NCBI GenBank assembly: GCA_018401935.1 | Contig: JAGYJQ010000014.1 | Location: forward strand, 1 to 64,000 | From: Balneolaceae bacterium | Lineage (GTDB): Bacteria > Bacteroidota > Rhodothermia > Balneolales > Balneolaceae | Direction of reading: 5' to 3' | Length of the DNA: 64,000 bases | Shown here: one piece after another, positions 6,222-17,348 of the stretch | Position numbering within the stretch: position 1 is the stretch's first letter | Layout: the number at the start of each line of letters is the position of its first letter | Program-made: the position numbers and the translations under genes | Notes under the pieces: model-generated | The model's input: only the letters and a program-made list of their open reading frames with translations | Databases searched by the model: none | Told to the model about the DNA's origin: nothing

Positions 6222-7502
6222 TCAAAAACCAGCATTTTTGAAGCCTGGGAAAGACTCGTCAATCACATCTATGGCCAGCCTCATTTGTTCGTCTGAAACT
6301 TCCCATAAATTAATGCCATAAATGCCATTCAGTGAACTATCGGTGGCAGACCAGCCTAAGGCCATAAGGGCTTTGTGAGATTCCTCAGGACTCAACCTAC
6401 CATCCGAGTTAAACGACATTGCATAAATAAATCCCAGTGCTTCTGATAAATGATGGAGCTTCTCGGCTTCGGATACATCCATTATTGCTTCATTAAGATA
6501 GTGGATAGCAGAGGCCGCCATTCCCGCCTCAACATATAACTTGATATCTGCTCTTGCAGCATTAAATAATTCTTCATTTATGTTTTCCTGAGCAAAATCA
6601 TTGCCTTGACCTGCCTTTAAGACTGATCGGCCGACAACAAAGGCGTTCATAGTTGCTTTAGCAAGATTAACCCCATACATAGCCTCTGTTTCGTCGCTGA
6701 AATCAAAGGTATAATTGGCCAAGAAAATACCGTCCCCATTGGAAGAGTTTGACTGATTTGGATACGTGGCTGCCTCCGCTCCGAAGTATCCGAACGCCTC
6801 ATCAAATTTGTGCTGTCTCTCTGTTCCATATAGTTCATAGTCCTCTGCAGATAGAATATTATTACCCTCTTCATTATCTACCCCTGACTGGGAATCACTA
6901 AGATAATCATCCACCATTTGATCATATAGTAAAGCGCCATAAAGGCTTTTCTCGAGTATTTCAGCATATTCCAATCCGTTGGCGCTAACATGCCTTTTCT
7001 TGTCCCCAGTAGTGATCATACCAGCAGTTCCATTAGCTGCTATGTTTCTGTAATTAGCCTGACTTGATTGAACAAGTGAATCTGCTAACGATGCAATATT
7101 ATCTGCAACAATGGTATTACCGTTATCAAAGTTTAGTTCATCTATTTTGGTCCGAATATTTTCACTTCCTTGTGCCTCATCGCTTTTGAACATATTCTGG
7201 TTCTCATTGGCTAGTGCTGCTCGAATATCCCATTTGATGGGCTCATTTCTCGAAGAATCTTTTATTTCTTGGAGTTGAGCAAGCCTTCGTTTTTGCCCAT
7301 AGTAAGTACCGGGAGCCAGTGAACCCTCTATATCATAAGTGGTAGGAATAGTAAAATTTACCAGTTTAAGACTATCACCATTAACCAGATTACTGGTTAG
7401 AAATCCGGGAGAAAGGGAATTTTCCTGCATTTCAATTTTGCCGCAATGGACAAACACTACAAGTGAAATGATTGCTGGTAGAAGAATTGATTTAGTGTTC
7501 AT
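6222..7502 (-). CDS. DUF4856-family probable lipoprotein
   Basis: This 426-aa exported protein has an N-terminal hydrophobic signal ending at Cys20 (FVHCGK). The lipobox is weak, but the position suits an outer-membrane or periplasmic lipoprotein. The body resembles Bacteroidota DUF4856 proteins, an imelysin-like helical fold often associated with iron acquisition. It shows the LEKSLYGALLYDQMVDDYLS block, the HKFDEAFGYFGA block (about 230-243) and a long helical C-terminal half (NAARADIKLYVEAGMAASAI). No imelysin peptidase, TonB receptor or siderophore gene is adjacent, so the iron link here is only by family. It stands alone, directly beside the recombinase remnant. Confidence 0.7.
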   Translation of the reverse strand: MNTKSILLPAIISLVVFVHCGKIEMQENSLSPGFLTSNLVNGDSLKLVNFTIPTTYDIEGSLAPGTYYGQKRRLAQLQEIKDSSRNEPIKWDIRAALANENQNMFKSDEAQGSENIRTKIDELNFDNGNTIVADNIASLADSLVQSSQANYRNIAANGTAGMITTGDKKRHVSANGLEYAEILEKSLYGALLYDQMVDDYLSDSQSGVDNEEGNNILSAEDYELYGTERQHKFDEAFGYFGAEAATYPNQSNSSNGDGIFLANYTFDFSDETEAMYGVNLAKATMNAFVVGRSVLKAGQGNDFAQENINEELFNAARADIKLYVEAGMAASAIHYLNEAIMDVSEAEKLHHLSEALGFIYAMSFNSDGRLSPEESHKALMALGWSATDSSLNGIYGINLWEVSDEQMRLAIDVIDESFPGFKNAGF

Positions 7503-7602
7503 GGCGAAATCTAGTATTAGCGTGATCTTGGGTTCTTATTTAGATAAAGTCTAAATAATATACTTATTTTCTACACAATTTATACTAATGGCCTTTAGTT
7601 GA

Positions 7603-10251
7603 CTACTTAACAAGCAGCATTTTTTTAGTCTGGCTAAACGATGGAGTGGTTAGCTTGTAAAAATACACTCCACTAGATAGTCCCGACGCATCAAAAGTTA
7701 CTGTATAATTGCCCGCAGGTTGTTCTTGGGCTACTAAATCGGCCACTTTTTGCCCAACATTATTAAATACTTCCACTCGGACGAATGAAGCTTGTGGTAA
7801 TGTATAACTTATTTGAGTTGTTGGATTGAATGGGTTTGGATAGTTTTGTGAGAGCTCATATCCCTTTACTTCAAGATTAGACTCTTCAGTAGCTGTTAAC
7901 TGTGTTATATCTAGTTCATAGGCTCCATTCCCATGAGTAGCTAACCTTAACTTGTTATTAGATCGAGATACAATAAGATCTATAGCAAAGACGGCATCGG
8001 GTAAGTTACCATTGATATTCTGCCAATTCTGACCCCCATCCAATGATTGATAGACGCCGATTTCATTACCTACAAAAAGATGTGAGCTATTTTCTGGATT
8101 CACTGTTACTGACCAAGTTGGTATATCCGGCAAATTCTCACCTATATCTATCCAGGAATTACCGCCATTTTCTGTTTTGTACACATGAGAAGTTTCAAAT
8201 CCTCCAAAAGTTACATAAGCGACGGCATCATTTTTTGGATCAACAGCCAAATCAGTGGGGAATCTATCTGGCAAATCTTGAGTAATTCGTTGCCAGGTGT
8301 CACCTCCGTTGTTTGTTCGGTACAAATGTGGACGTTGTGCCTTAGGGCTTGACGCTGCATAGACTACATTAGGATCCTGTTCCGAACCTGCCAATACCGA
8401 CATGGCATTTCCGTCTAACCGGTTGCCGTTATTGGTAGTAGTCCAGTTTTGTTCAAATGGATTGTATTTATAGATACGCTCTCCTCCCATGTACATAGTC
8501 TGGTTATCGGCTGGGCTCAAGATATAAGGAGTAATGAAATTTGCTTCGTTTCTAGGGAAAATTTCGTTCCCAAAATTATCTGTCCCCCTAGGCATAGCCC
8601 AATATAGTTGCCCACCCTTGAACAGGTCATAACTAACTACTGCTTGCCCAAATTGGGCGGATAAATAGGCGATATTATTATCGTTTTGATTTAATGCTGT
8701 CCAAGCACCATCGCCACCCCACTCCCTTCTCCAATCTAGAGTACCTTCGTATATGATACTAGAATTATCCTGCAATCCACCCAAAAATAGATTCTCATTG
8801 GTATTTGAGTTAGATACCCCGTTATAAAACTGCACCGTCTGATATCCTGAATTGCAATTTTCGATGGTTATACCACCATCAGTTGTTTTAAAAATCCCCC
8901 CATCATTAATGAAATAAACCGTGTCATGCATGGTTGGGTGATATATGATATCATGGTAGTCAGCCCAATCATTCAAATAAGGATAGACATCGTCTTCTCT
9001 ATCACTTGCATTCCCTGCTACATTTGTCAAACTTACTTCCTCAAAATTAACTCCCCCATTGGTGGATTTAAACATAGAAAATGGCTGCCCAGCGGCCCAG
9101 ACAACTTGTTCATCACTCGGATGAACCGCTATAGCATGCGCATACCACCCTTGTACCCGAGCATAAATTTCCGTGTCACTAAAAACTAAATTCCAAGTTG
9201 CCCCAAAATCTTCTGTTTTCATGACCCATGTCCTAATATCTTCATCTTCATAATTCAGGTTACCATCAGAATTACCAATGCTTACAAAAACAATGTTTGG
9301 TTTTTCAAGCATCATGGACAACAAGGCTTTGCCTTTATATTCAGAGGGGCCTCCACCGTTAACCAAATCAGCTTTAGAAAATGAATCACCTCCGTCTATT
9401 GTTCTGTAAATACCATGACCTTCCGAGCCCATTCCTCCATGGGTCACCATGACTAGGTTGGTATCTACTGGATTTATAGCTATATCGGTGGCCATTGGTA
9501 CCGAGTGAATATTGCTCCACGTCTTCCCACCGTCTTGTGACCGGTAAACTCCCTGAGTTGTTGCCGCCCAGATAGATTCCGATCTAGTGGGATTAATATG
9601 TATTTTCTGGACAGAACGTTTTTGATTCAACGACCAATCTAAACTTTTGGTCCAACTAAGCCCACCATCAATCGATTTCAAAATACCAATACCATAGCTA
9701 CCTCGGGTTGTTCTCTGTGGGCCAATTCCAGGGAAGTTTTCAGCCGACCCATAGGCCTCACCTGTACCAATGAACATGATATCAGGATTGTTAGGGTCAA
9801 TTTCAATCGCTGAAACACCAAGTACTTGTTGTCCCGTTGGAACATAATCCCATGCATTTTCTCCACTCCCCCCTGTTGTACTTTTCCACAAACCACCACT
9901 TGCAGATCCCGCAAACAATACATCTGGATTTTCTGGATGAATGGCCAATGCCAGCGTTCTACCACCTATATTTGTTGGGCCGATGGGCTCCCACTGAATA
10001 CTTTTGGATCCTTTATACTTACTCATTTCGAGTTGTTCAAAAGATGCTGATAATCCTCTTTCAGGTATATCTTGGAGAGGGTACGTTCGAACAGAATGTA
10101 TATAATTCAAGGAGTTTTTTGCGCCTGTATGCAAGTTATCCTTAATGCGTTCAGGGGTTATTGACGGGGCAGATTTGCCAATGAAAAAGTATAAGCCTAG
10201 GCTCACTACAAATATGGAAAGGAGCGAGTAGACGATGGTAGTTAATTTCAC
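7603..10251 (-). CDS. Secreted BNR/Asp-box beta-propeller protein with T9SS sorting domain
   Basis: An 882-aa exported protein with an N-terminal signal or anchor (about 5-25). From about 65 to 780 it has many sialidase-type Asp-box repeats (S-x-D-G-G-x-T-W versions such as [32 protein letters not shown]), each followed by a short strand, as in Vps10/sortilin-like ten-bladed propellers. The last 80 residues form a type IX secretion sorting domain ([13 protein letters not shown] to KKMLLVK). I see no FRIP motif or arginine triad, so sialidase activity is not supported; adhesion or glycan or protein binding at the cell surface is more likely. It is 28 bp from the GH5 glycosidase on the same strand, which suggests co-expression. 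Confidence 0.8.
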   Translation of the reverse strand: MKLTTIVYSLLSIFVVSLGLYFFIGKSAPSITPERIKDNLHTGAKNSLNYIHSVRTYPLQDIPERGLSASFEQLEMSKYKGSKSIQWEPIGPTNIGGRTLALAIHPENPDVLFAGSASGGLWKSTTGGSGENAWDYVPTGQQVLGVSAIEIDPNNPDIMFIGTGEAYGSAENFPGIGPQRTTRGSYGIGILKSIDGGLSWTKSLDWSLNQKRSVQKIHINPTRSESIWAATTQGVYRSQDGGKTWSNIHSVPMATDIAINPVDTNLVMVTHGGMGSEGHGIYRTIDGGDSFSKADLVNGGGPSEYKGKALLSMMLEKPNIVFVSIGNSDGNLNYEDEDIRTWVMKTEDFGATWNLVFSDTEIYARVQGWYAHAIAVHPSDEQVVWAAGQPFSMFKSTNGGVNFEEVSLTNVAGNASDREDDVYPYLNDWADYHDIIYHPTMHDTVYFINDGGIFKTTDGGITIENCNSGYQTVQFYNGVSNSNTNENLFLGGLQDNSSIIYEGTLDWRREWGGDGAWTALNQNDNNIAYLSAQFGQAVVSYDLFKGGQLYWAMPRGTDNFGNEIFPRNEANFITPYILSPADNQTMYMGGERIYKYNPFEQNWTTTNNGNRLDGNAMSVLAGSEQDPNVVYAASSPKAQRPHLYRTNNGGDTWQRITQDLPDRFPTDLAVDPKNDAVAYVTFGGFETSHVYKTENGGNSWIDIGENLPDIPTWSVTVNPENSSHLFVGNEIGVYQSLDGGQNWQNINGNLPDAVFAIDLIVSRSNNKLRLATHGNGAYELDITQLTATEESNLEVKGYELSQNYPNPFNPTTQISYTLPQASFVRVEVFNNVGQKVADLVAQEQPAGNYTVTFDASGLSSGVYFYKLTTPSFSQTKKMLLVK

Positions 10252-10279
10252 AGTATATAATTTTGGATGATAAATGAAC

Positions 10280-12229
10280 TTACTTTACCAATAACATTTT
10301 CTTTGTTTGAGTAAAATATGGGGTAGACAGAGTATAAAAATATACACCCGTTGCCAAGCCTGATGCATCAAATTCTACACTATGGTTTCCTGATTCCAAG
10401 AGCTCGTTCACTAATAGCTCTACCTTTTGACCAAGACTGTTATGTACCTCCAATCTTACGTCGGCAGAACGGTTTAGTGTAAAAGAAATAGAGGTAGTCG
10501 GATTGAAGGGATTGGGATAGTTTTGACCTAATCGGTAGCCTATTATATCGCTTATGGGCTCCGTGTTAACCTCATACTTCCCTATTTCTACGATGCGTAT
10601 AGCGTCGAACCACACCTCAGCGTTGCCCATTGCCCCAGTTTCAGATACGATCTGAAATACATCCACATCGGCCCAATCAAAATCACCCTGAGGATTAAAC
10701 CATTGATTTTCATGCCAACTACCCATTTCTGTGAAACTACTCAATGGGATGCGTACTTCCTCCCACTCTCCGTTCCACAACAAGTCATTGGGATTGACCC
10801 TAAGGTTCATTCTCCACGGTTTGTCTGCGGCGTCGGTTCTCTTGGTGTCAATAAACCTGAGATCAAAGGACGTCGGTTCGGTTCCCTTTATATAGAACAG
10901 GAGCTCGTATGCATCAACCAGTTGGTGCATGTCTTTGTTTGGGACTAAATTAAATCCAATGGATTCGTATTGGGTAGATCCAGCCCAGTATATGCTAAAT
11001 TCACCTTCCCATGTTGTCTCTGAATGGTAGAGCTCTAACGAACCGTTGTTTACGGAATGGGAGCCTTGTACTCCCTTTCCCATGTAGTCTGAGTACAATT
11101 CGAAACCGGTGGTATCGGCAGTTTTGATGTATTCGGTTTGTTGGGGAATGGTGAACCCAAGCGATTCTAATAGTGGAATGTTGAGATCATGATCAAATAA
11201 ATCTTCTCCTCCCTCTTCGAAAACTCCAAAACCACCATGGTAGTCCCACATAGTCCAAGCAATGCCCGATTCATTGAGATAATCAACAACAACTTTATAC
11301 CAATTTACCCGGCTTTGGTTATCACTATTGGGTATATACACTCCAAATTCCCCACAAAATACAGGTACTCCTCGTTGCCGAGAAAATTCGGCCGCAATGT
11401 CGATTTTCTGTTTAATGAAATTAGCATTGCCTTCATTATTATAATTGTTAAACGCTCCCTGAACCCATGTGCCTTGTAACGAAGTTGGAAATCTAGGCAT
11501 ATTTTCGAGGGCATAAGGAAAAGGAATACCACTTAAATCTGCCATAGATGGCGTTGTCCAGCTCGCTCCTTGATGGGTAAGCACAAAGGGGTCGTAGAAA
11601 TGAAAAGTGTAGATGAGATTATCATCTTCATAAGTGGGCATCTTGTTCAAACTGTTATAGCTGTTAAAATCGGCTCCACCTACAATAATGGTATGGGTTG
11701 AGTCGACTGAACGAATGGTTTCAATTACTTCACCTTGTATGGAATTCCAAAGCTCGTGAGAAATTCCATGAGGTTCATTCAAAATTTCATATAATATTTT
11801 TTCTGAACGGCTACTGAAATGTTGGGCCATTTGCACCCATACCGGGTTTAAAATATCACCAATTTGTGGGTCTGTAGCATCACTCGGATCAAAGGTATGA
11901 TTGTCTAAAATTAGATATAGGTCCAGCTCCTCTGCCCATGTGATTACTTGATCCAGAAAGAATAAAAACAGTGGATCTAATGTTTGATCAGGATCACCAA
12001 GGGTCATCGAATGCAGGTTAATGGGTAAACGAATGACATCTATCCCTAGTGACTTTATATCGGAAAAGTCTTCATAGGTATACTTTGAAAAATCTATACT
12101 CCCTGGAGAGCTAGCCTGAAACCAATTGGTCAGGTTAACACCCTTTGAAAATGGTAGTGCTGTGGCGCTGCTATCTTGACCGTATAGCTGTGTAGAAATG
12201 AGTAGAAAGCTTAGTATTAACAGCTTCAT
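10280..12229 (-). CDS. Secreted GH5 glycosidase (cellulase-like) with carbohydrate-binding and T9SS domains
   Basis: A 649-aa secreted enzyme. Order: signal peptide (1-17, ending YGQ); a GH5 TIM barrel (about 25-340) with the acid/base glutamate in YEILNEPHG (Glu152), HFYDPF near 210 and the nucleophile in FCGEFGV (Glu294); a beta-sandwich module (about 370-555, ending [10 protein letters not shown]) like galactose-binding or CBM11/30-type modules; and a T9SS sorting domain (about 567-649). Both catalytic residues are present. GH5 enzymes cut beta-1,4-glucans, mannans or related polysaccharides; the exact substrate cannot be read from sequence. The neighbouring BNR protein has the same sorting tail, so both probably reach the cell surface or medium. 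Confidence 0.87.
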   Translation of the reverse strand: MKLLILSFLLISTQLYGQDSSATALPFSKGVNLTNWFQASSPGSIDFSKYTYEDFSDIKSLGIDVIRLPINLHSMTLGDPDQTLDPLFLFFLDQVITWAEELDLYLILDNHTFDPSDATDPQIGDILNPVWVQMAQHFSSRSEKILYEILNEPHGISHELWNSIQGEVIETIRSVDSTHTIIVGGADFNSYNSLNKMPTYEDDNLIYTFHFYDPFVLTHQGASWTTPSMADLSGIPFPYALENMPRFPTSLQGTWVQGAFNNYNNEGNANFIKQKIDIAAEFSRQRGVPVFCGEFGVYIPNSDNQSRVNWYKVVVDYLNESGIAWTMWDYHGGFGVFEEGGEDLFDHDLNIPLLESLGFTIPQQTEYIKTADTTGFELYSDYMGKGVQGSHSVNNGSLELYHSETTWEGEFSIYWAGSTQYESIGFNLVPNKDMHQLVDAYELLFYIKGTEPTSFDLRFIDTKRTDAADKPWRMNLRVNPNDLLWNGEWEEVRIPLSSFTEMGSWHENQWFNPQGDFDWADVDVFQIVSETGAMGNAEVWFDAIRIVEIGKYEVNTEPISDIIGYRLGQNYPNPFNPTTSISFTLNRSADVRLEVHNSLGQKVELLVNELLESGNHSVEFDASGLATGVYFYTLSTPYFTQTKKMLLVK

Positions 12230-12259
12230 GCTATTATGTTCAATTTTTAAAGGGTTTTC

Positions 12260-12987
12260 TTAATCGATAATCGCTTGGTACACAAATTGAGGCATTTTGC
12301 GCCCATAAAAGCTACTATACGGGTTTATTTGGGTCATCAACACCGCCGCTAGATTTTCTTTGCGATCAATGAAATAGAACGTCTGAAATGCTCCGCTCCA
12401 AGAAAGCTGCCCAACCGAGCCTAATGCTTCGGTATCGGCCAGGTTCGTAATCACCCCAAATCCCAAACCAAATCCATAGCCCTTTGGGGCGTATAAATCA
12501 CCCACATGATTTTGCCCCATTAACTCAATGGTCTTGGGACTTAATAAATGTGTACCGTTTGGGGCTTTCCCATTTTCCAGAAATAGTCTACAAAATTTTA
12601 GATAATCACCCGCTGTCGAGAAAAGTCCATTGCCACCTCCAAATACAGTATTACCCGTCAATGGAGTTTGCTGCGGATTTAACACCATACGCCCCTCTTG
12701 GTCATAGACTGGATAAAAAATATATCATCACCGACCATAGTCTTTTGAGCCTCAGCATTACTGTAGCCCAATGCCTCGTAATGAGCCAAAGACCCGTTTC
12801 GATACACCATACTTACAAACCCAGGTGCTTTTCCAGCGTCGATTTCTTGCTGTAAGTAGGCCGTATAACGCTCTAACCGTTCTGCAGACATACCCGCCGA
12901 TCGCGGATTAACCGTCTGGGCAAGTAAAGGTTGAACAGCTAAAAATAAGGTGAAAACAAATACTAATGGACGGATTTTATGGCTCAT
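12260..12987 (-). pseudogene. Serine hydrolase (class C beta-lactamase family) with internal deletion
   Basis: Two fragments in different frames together form a broken penicillin-binding-protein-like serine hydrolase. The N-terminal part (12987-12679) has a signal peptide ending LLAQ, VNPRSAGMSAERLERY, and the catalytic SxxK as SMTK at the end of FFIQSMTK. It then leaves the family pattern and hits a stop. The C-terminal part (ending 12260) resumes with RMVLNPQQTPLTG, GGGNGLFSTAGDYLKF and GWSGAF-like WSGAFQTFYF. The middle of the fold, including the YxN motif, is missing. About 240 residues remain, versus near 400 in intact relatives. The junction sits on TCTATGACCAAG, which could have served both flanks as microhomology. 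Confidence 0.82.
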
Positions 12988-13352
12988 TTTCGGATGATTT
13001 TCGATGGTTAAAAAAATGGACTACTGCTCAATATAGTAAATGCGCCTGTTCTAGCATAGAAGTAGTCCCGATGCTTCATTTTCGAGAAATTCGATGCCAT
13101 TTGCAGCTCATTATCACCTCTGGTATCACGCTCATTAATCTATAGTTTTTTTAAGAATTGAACACAGACCTATTCATTACCCTGGCTCAAAAAACATTAC
13201 TTGTTTATAGTATAATTTGAATATATTGAGCTCACATGTAGTGGGTGTAGAGTTAGTTTTTAAAAACATTGTAACAGAATTATAACCGCTTAAAGTACGG
13301 GTGTGCTTTTAAAAGAAAAGACTGCGGATGTTACCAAAACAAATGGTTTGTA
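12988..13352. other. 365-bp intergenic region between divergent units
   Basis: No gene, tRNA or convincing terminator was found here. The region lies between the leftward serine-hydrolase remnant and the rightward SPFH gene, so it should contain promoters in both directions. An AT-rich stretch around 13195-13225 (TTGTTTATAGTATAATTTG) is a possible rightward promoter, but spacing to a clear Bacteroidota -7/-33 pair is not convincing. Confidence 0.3.
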
Positions 13353-14249
13353 ATGGAAGATATATCAAAAGAAAAGAAAAAAACTGAGACCTTTAATAAA
13401 TGGAGTATCTCGTGGATAAATCAAATGATTTACCACCGAAGAAGAGGATTAATCATCACCGTTTTATCACTTGTTCTGATTTTTTTATTCTTTGCAGAAC
13501 GAGTAGTAATTTTTATTGACTCTGGTGAGGCTGGTGTCCAATTCAAACGATTTAATGGTGGTACCGAGTTAGATATCACATATGGAGAAGGTATTCATGT
13601 TATTCCACCATGGAATAGTATGACGGTTTACGATGTTCGAATCCAAAATCAAATGGCTGAGTTTGAAGTGCTTAGTGCAAATGGATTGAAATTACTAGTA
13701 AATGTATCCATTAGGTATCGGCCTATTAAGGATAATTTACCAGATTTACATCAACAAATAGGGGTCGATTATGCTACTCGAATTGTTTATCCCGAAGTTG
13801 AAGCGGTAGTGCGTCAAATATTTGGGCAATATTTACCAGAAGACATTTACTCATCGCAAAAGTTTATCATTCAAAATACCGTTCAAAATGCCATTTTTGA
13901 GGTAAGCGAAAGATTTGTTGAATTAGATGAACTGTTGATTACAAGAATTACACTTCCAGATTTAATTCGAAATGCAATTGAAGAAAAACTAGAAAAAGAA
14001 CAAGTGGCATTAGGGTACAAGTTTCGCTTAGATTCTGAAAAACTAGAAGCTGATCGAAAACGTATAGAGGCAGAGGGAATCAAAGATTTCCAGCAAATAA
14101 TTAGCTCTGGGATAACAGAGAATTATCTACGTTTCAAGGGAATTGATGCCACGTTAAAACTTGCCGAATCTGAAAATTCCAAAGTAATTATTGTCGGTGG
14201 TGGTAAAGACGGTTTACCTATAATCCTAGATGGAACCTCGGATCAATAA
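13353..14249 (+). CDS. Prohibitin/SPFH-domain membrane protein
   Basis: A 298-aa protein with a short cytoplasmic basic N-terminus, one membrane helix (about 34-52, GLIITVLSLVLIFLFFAE) and an SPFH/band-7 domain (about 55-240) with the typical DSGEAGVQFKRF opening, GEGIHVIPPW, NVSIRYRP and YPEVEAVVRQIFG. A charged coiled-coil (about 205-250, EEKLEKEQVALGYKFRLDSE) and a short tail ending IIVGGGKDGLPI follow. Such proteins form large membrane rings or scaffolds that organise proteases and lipid domains. The normal partner FtsH is not adjacent. Its stop overlaps tail to tail by 7 bp with the binding-protein gene, with no terminator between. Confidence 0.88.
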   Translation: MEDISKEKKKTETFNKWSISWINQMIYHRRRGLIITVLSLVLIFLFFAERVVIFIDSGEAGVQFKRFNGGTELDITYGEGIHVIPPWNSMTVYDVRIQNQMAEFEVLSANGLKLLVNVSIRYRPIKDNLPDLHQQIGVDYATRIVYPEVEAVVRQIFGQYLPEDIYSSQKFIIQNTVQNAIFEVSERFVELDELLITRITLPDLIRNAIEEKLEKEQVALGYKFRLDSEKLEADRKRIEAEGIKDFQQIISSGITENYLRFKGIDATLKLAESENSKVIIVGGGKDGLPIILDGTSDQ

Positions 14250-15424
14250 ATAATTAGTTTTTCTTTATTACTATCGGTGCTTTTCAATTGATTGGTTGCT
14301 TTAAAAGCTCGATAGCTAATTTTGAATCGCTGCCATTCTTCAATATAGATGGTATTAATTTCTCCTAAATCTTTAACGTTATACATATTAGTAGATAAAA
14401 ACGGGTTGGTGTAAGATGGCCCCTTCAATATCAATCTATCAATATAGCGACGCGAGTCACTCACCGTATTCGCATAATAGTTTTCATTCGTTAGTTTGGC
14501 CGCTATTCTTGAATCGAGTAGATAATTGATGAATTTATATGCTAAGGAATCTTGTTTACTTGTGGTAGGAATAGCAAAGTTATCTATAAAAAATAAGCTT
14601 CCCTTAGGTGGTAATAAAAAACGGTAATTTTTTTGCTCCATCGATAATTTACCTGCACTACCACTCCAATTAACCCCAAAATAGATATCTTCATCTAAAA
14701 ACGCTTGTTGAAGCCCATCGCTTTGAACAAGTCCTATTATAGGAAGTGACTTGATTAAAAAATCTGTTGCTTGCTTAATTTCTTTTTCATTTTCTGAATT
14801 AGGACTGAACCCAAGGTTAATTAACGCTATACCCAGACTAATTCTTGGATCATCTAAAATTGAAAATCTGTTTATATAACTTCGAAGAAGGGTTGTATCT
14901 CCAGCGCTTGGCCAACTATTTGGTATATTTACTACCAGATCATTATTATACATTAATCCAACGACACCCCAAAAATAAGGGATCGAGTGTTGATTTGAAT
15001 AATCATATGCTAAGTCCTTAAACCTGGCATCAATTTTATTATAATTAGTTAATAGACGATGATCTATAGGTTTAATAATATCCTCATCAATTAACTGTTC
15101 AACCAAATAATCGGTGGGCATTACAACATCGAATTTTTTACCCGATACCATTAGATCATATAATTCTTCATTAGTATGATATAGAGTCAACTGAATTGTA
15201 ATATTTAACTCAGATTCTAATTCACTAAGAAATTCTGAACTAAAGTATTCCGGCCATGTAGCAAAATGTAAGGTATCAGACGTGTTGGCTTGATTAGTGT
15301 TGAGCGTTGTATCTGGTTGCAGGAAGCGATGTAAATTAACCGGTAAAAAGTACATTAGCACACCAAATACTATACCTATAAATACTATAACAGAAAATAT
15401 CGGCGAATTCAGTAATCGTCTCAT
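14243..15424 (-). CDS. PotD-like extracellular solute-binding protein
   Basis: A 393-aa protein with an N-terminal membrane anchor (about 8-28) and a bilobed type 2 periplasmic binding fold. The first lobe starts LHFATWPEYFSSEFL, close to the family's NWxxYI pattern, followed by DVVMPTDYLVEQLI and the hinge segment IPYFWGVVGLMYN. The later part has FFIDNFAIPTTSKQDSLAYKFINYLLD. This arrangement matches spermidine/putrescine-binding proteins; ligand residues were not checked, so polyamine binding is inferred. No permease or ATPase of a Pot system is next to it, which makes it an orphan here, or part of a system encoded elsewhere. Confidence 0.78.
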   Translation of the reverse strand: MRRLLNSPIFSVIVFIGIVFGVLMYFLPVNLHRFLQPDTTLNTNQANTSDTLHFATWPEYFSSEFLSELESELNITIQLTLYHTNEELYDLMVSGKKFDVVMPTDYLVEQLIDEDIIKPIDHRLLTNYNKIDARFKDLAYDYSNQHSIPYFWGVVGLMYNNDLVVNIPNSWPSAGDTTLLRSYINRFSILDDPRISLGIALINLGFSPNSENEKEIKQATDFLIKSLPIIGLVQSDGLQQAFLDEDIYFGVNWSGSAGKLSMEQKNYRFLLPPKGSLFFIDNFAIPTTSKQDSLAYKFINYLLDSRIAAKLTNENYYANTVSDSRRYIDRLILKGPSYTNPFLSTNMYNVKDLGEINTIYIEEWQRFKISYRAFKATNQLKSTDSNKEKLIIY

Positions 15425-15686
15425 GAATAATCGAATTAAAAATAAATGCTTGGGAGGATATTTAATAGCAACTAGCGAGCAAAAAAAACAATAAAGATAC
15501 TACTTCAGGATGGTAAACCATTTACCTTAAAATACTTTTTTGTATCAACTAAAACTAACTCTATATTTGTTACAATGAAGTAGTAAAAAAACCTTGTGTG
15601 AGTGAGATTTAACTCATTTTGATGCACTAAAATTTAGGTGTCGAGAATCCTAGGCTTTTAATTATATACCCAGCCAAATAATTGAT

Positions 15687-17321
15687 ATGAATTTTTTAGA
15701 TTTATTAAAAGCCGAAACAAGAGATGTTCGGAACACTCTACTTGTCTATATGTTTATTTCTGGTCTGTCGAATGCTATGATACTGTTTGTTATTAACGGT
15801 GCAGCAGCAACAGTGACCTTCGCTGAAATTAACACCCGTCTGTTTATTATGTTTCTAATAGTGATCTCCATCTATATTCTAACCCAACAGTATATATTTA
15901 AGAAAGCTAGCGCGATTGTTGACCAGATTATTCAAAAAATTAGGGCTCGACTAACGGAGAAAATTATCAAAAGAGCTGAATTAGTAGATCTTGATAAGAT
16001 TGGAAATTCTAGGATTTATAATCATATGACCCACCAGGCTAGCGAAGTCTCAACCTATTCGAATGAAATAACAGCCGCCATTCAGTCCTTTATTATGGTG
16101 GTTTTTTCCGTGTTATACTTAGGTACCATTTCCATAGAAGCGTTGATCGTAACCATAGTGGTTGTGGCTATGGGTATTTTAGTCTATTTAGGACTTGAGC
16201 AAAAAATTATACCCTATATAAATAAGTACAACGATAGTGAGGTAAAACTTTTTTCTATACTGTCACACCTTTTGGGTGGATTTAAGGAAATAAAATTAAG
16301 TCATGAACGCGGAAGAGATATACAACAGCATATAGATGATGTCTCTAAAGAGGCAATGAACAATAGCATTACTACCAAAATAATGTACTCCAATGCATAT
16401 ATCTTTGCCCAGACTTTTTTCTATGTGCTTGTTGGAATTATGGTCTTTATACTACCCCGCTTTTTTGAGATTTACACCATGAGTGTTACACAAATAACGG
16501 CTGTTATTCTATTTATTATAGGTCCTTTATCAAGTGTAGTAGCTGGTATACCAGCTTATACTAGGTCTAATATCGCTATTCAGAATATTTTAAAGCTTGA
16601 AGCCGAATTAGATAATCTCAAAGTTGACCCGCCCCAATTCAATACCAGTCGCTTCAATAAACTAAAGGACTTTAAAGAGATCAGTTTTAGCCAACTAGAA
16701 TTCGATTACTACGACAACAACAAAGACAAAACTTTCGGTATAGGCCCCATAGACTTCACCATAAAAAAAGGGGAGACTATCTTTTTAATTGGGGGGAATG
16801 GCTCTGGAAAATCCACCTTTCTTAAACTTATAACTGCCCTCTACAAGCCTGCTAAGGGTGAAATTAAAGTTGATAACAAAGTCGTAAACTCGCAATACCT
16901 ACAAGAGTACAGGGAACTTTATTCCGCTATTTTTGCAGACTTCCATTTGTTCGATAAATTATATGGCTTAGATGAGTGGGACAATGATAAAGTTGAGAAT
17001 TACATTGAGGAAATGGAATTAATGGAGAAAACATCGTTTCAAGATGGTGTATTCAGCAACATTAACTTGTCAACAGGCCAGAGAAAAAGAATAGCCATGA
17101 TAGTTTCTCGACTAGAGGACAGAGAAATCTATATTTTTGATGAATGGGCGGCTGAACAAGATCCAGAGTTTCGGCAGTACTATTACTATACATTATTACC
17201 TAAATTGAAAAGCGAAAATAAAACACTCATCATCGTTTCACATGATGACAGTCAATTCTTTAGTACGGCAGACAGAGTGATCAAAATGGAACATGGAAAA
17301 CTGTTTGAAATAACTAAGTAG
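15687..17321 (+). CDS. Cyclic-peptide-type ABC exporter (SyrD/PvdE-like)
   Basis: A 544-aa fused membrane-ATPase half transporter. Residues about 15-300 contain six hydrophobic segments; the ATPase has Walker A GGNGSGKST (369-377), signature LSTGQRKR (461-468) and Walker B IYIFDEWAAEQDP (481-493), followed by a switch His in IIVSHDD. The LSTGQRKR signature and FDEWAAEQDPEFR run are characteristic of the cyclic peptide exporter family (syringomycin, pyoverdine precursor). It exports or flips a nonribosomal peptide across the inner membrane as a dimer. It lies 6 kb from the NRPS operon on the opposite strand, and is the best candidate for exporting its product. A ribbon-helix-helix gene follows 27 bp downstream. 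Confidence 0.88.
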   Translation: MNFLDLLKAETRDVRNTLLVYMFISGLSNAMILFVINGAAATVTFAEINTRLFIMFLIVISIYILTQQYIFKKASAIVDQIIQKIRARLTEKIIKRAELVDLDKIGNSRIYNHMTHQASEVSTYSNEITAAIQSFIMVVFSVLYLGTISIEALIVTIVVVAMGILVYLGLEQKIIPYINKYNDSEVKLFSILSHLLGGFKEIKLSHERGRDIQQHIDDVSKEAMNNSITTKIMYSNAYIFAQTFFYVLVGIMVFILPRFFEIYTMSVTQITAVILFIIGPLSSVVAGIPAYTRSNIAIQNILKLEAELDNLKVDPPQFNTSRFNKLKDFKEISFSQLEFDYYDNNKDKTFGIGPIDFTIKKGETIFLIGGNGSGKSTFLKLITALYKPAKGEIKVDNKVVNSQYLQEYRELYSAIFADFHLFDKLYGLDEWDNDKVENYIEEMELMEKTSFQDGVFSNINLSTGQRKRIAMIVSRLEDREIYIFDEWAAEQDPEFRQYYYYTLLPKLKSENKTLIIVSHDDSQFFSTADRVIKMEHGKLFEITK

Positions 17322-17348
17322 CCTATTTAAGCGCCAACTTTAGCAATA

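Noticed and set aside
7603-10251. Sialidase enzyme
   Set aside because: Asp-box repeats alone do not make a sialidase; no FRIP motif or catalytic arginines were seen.
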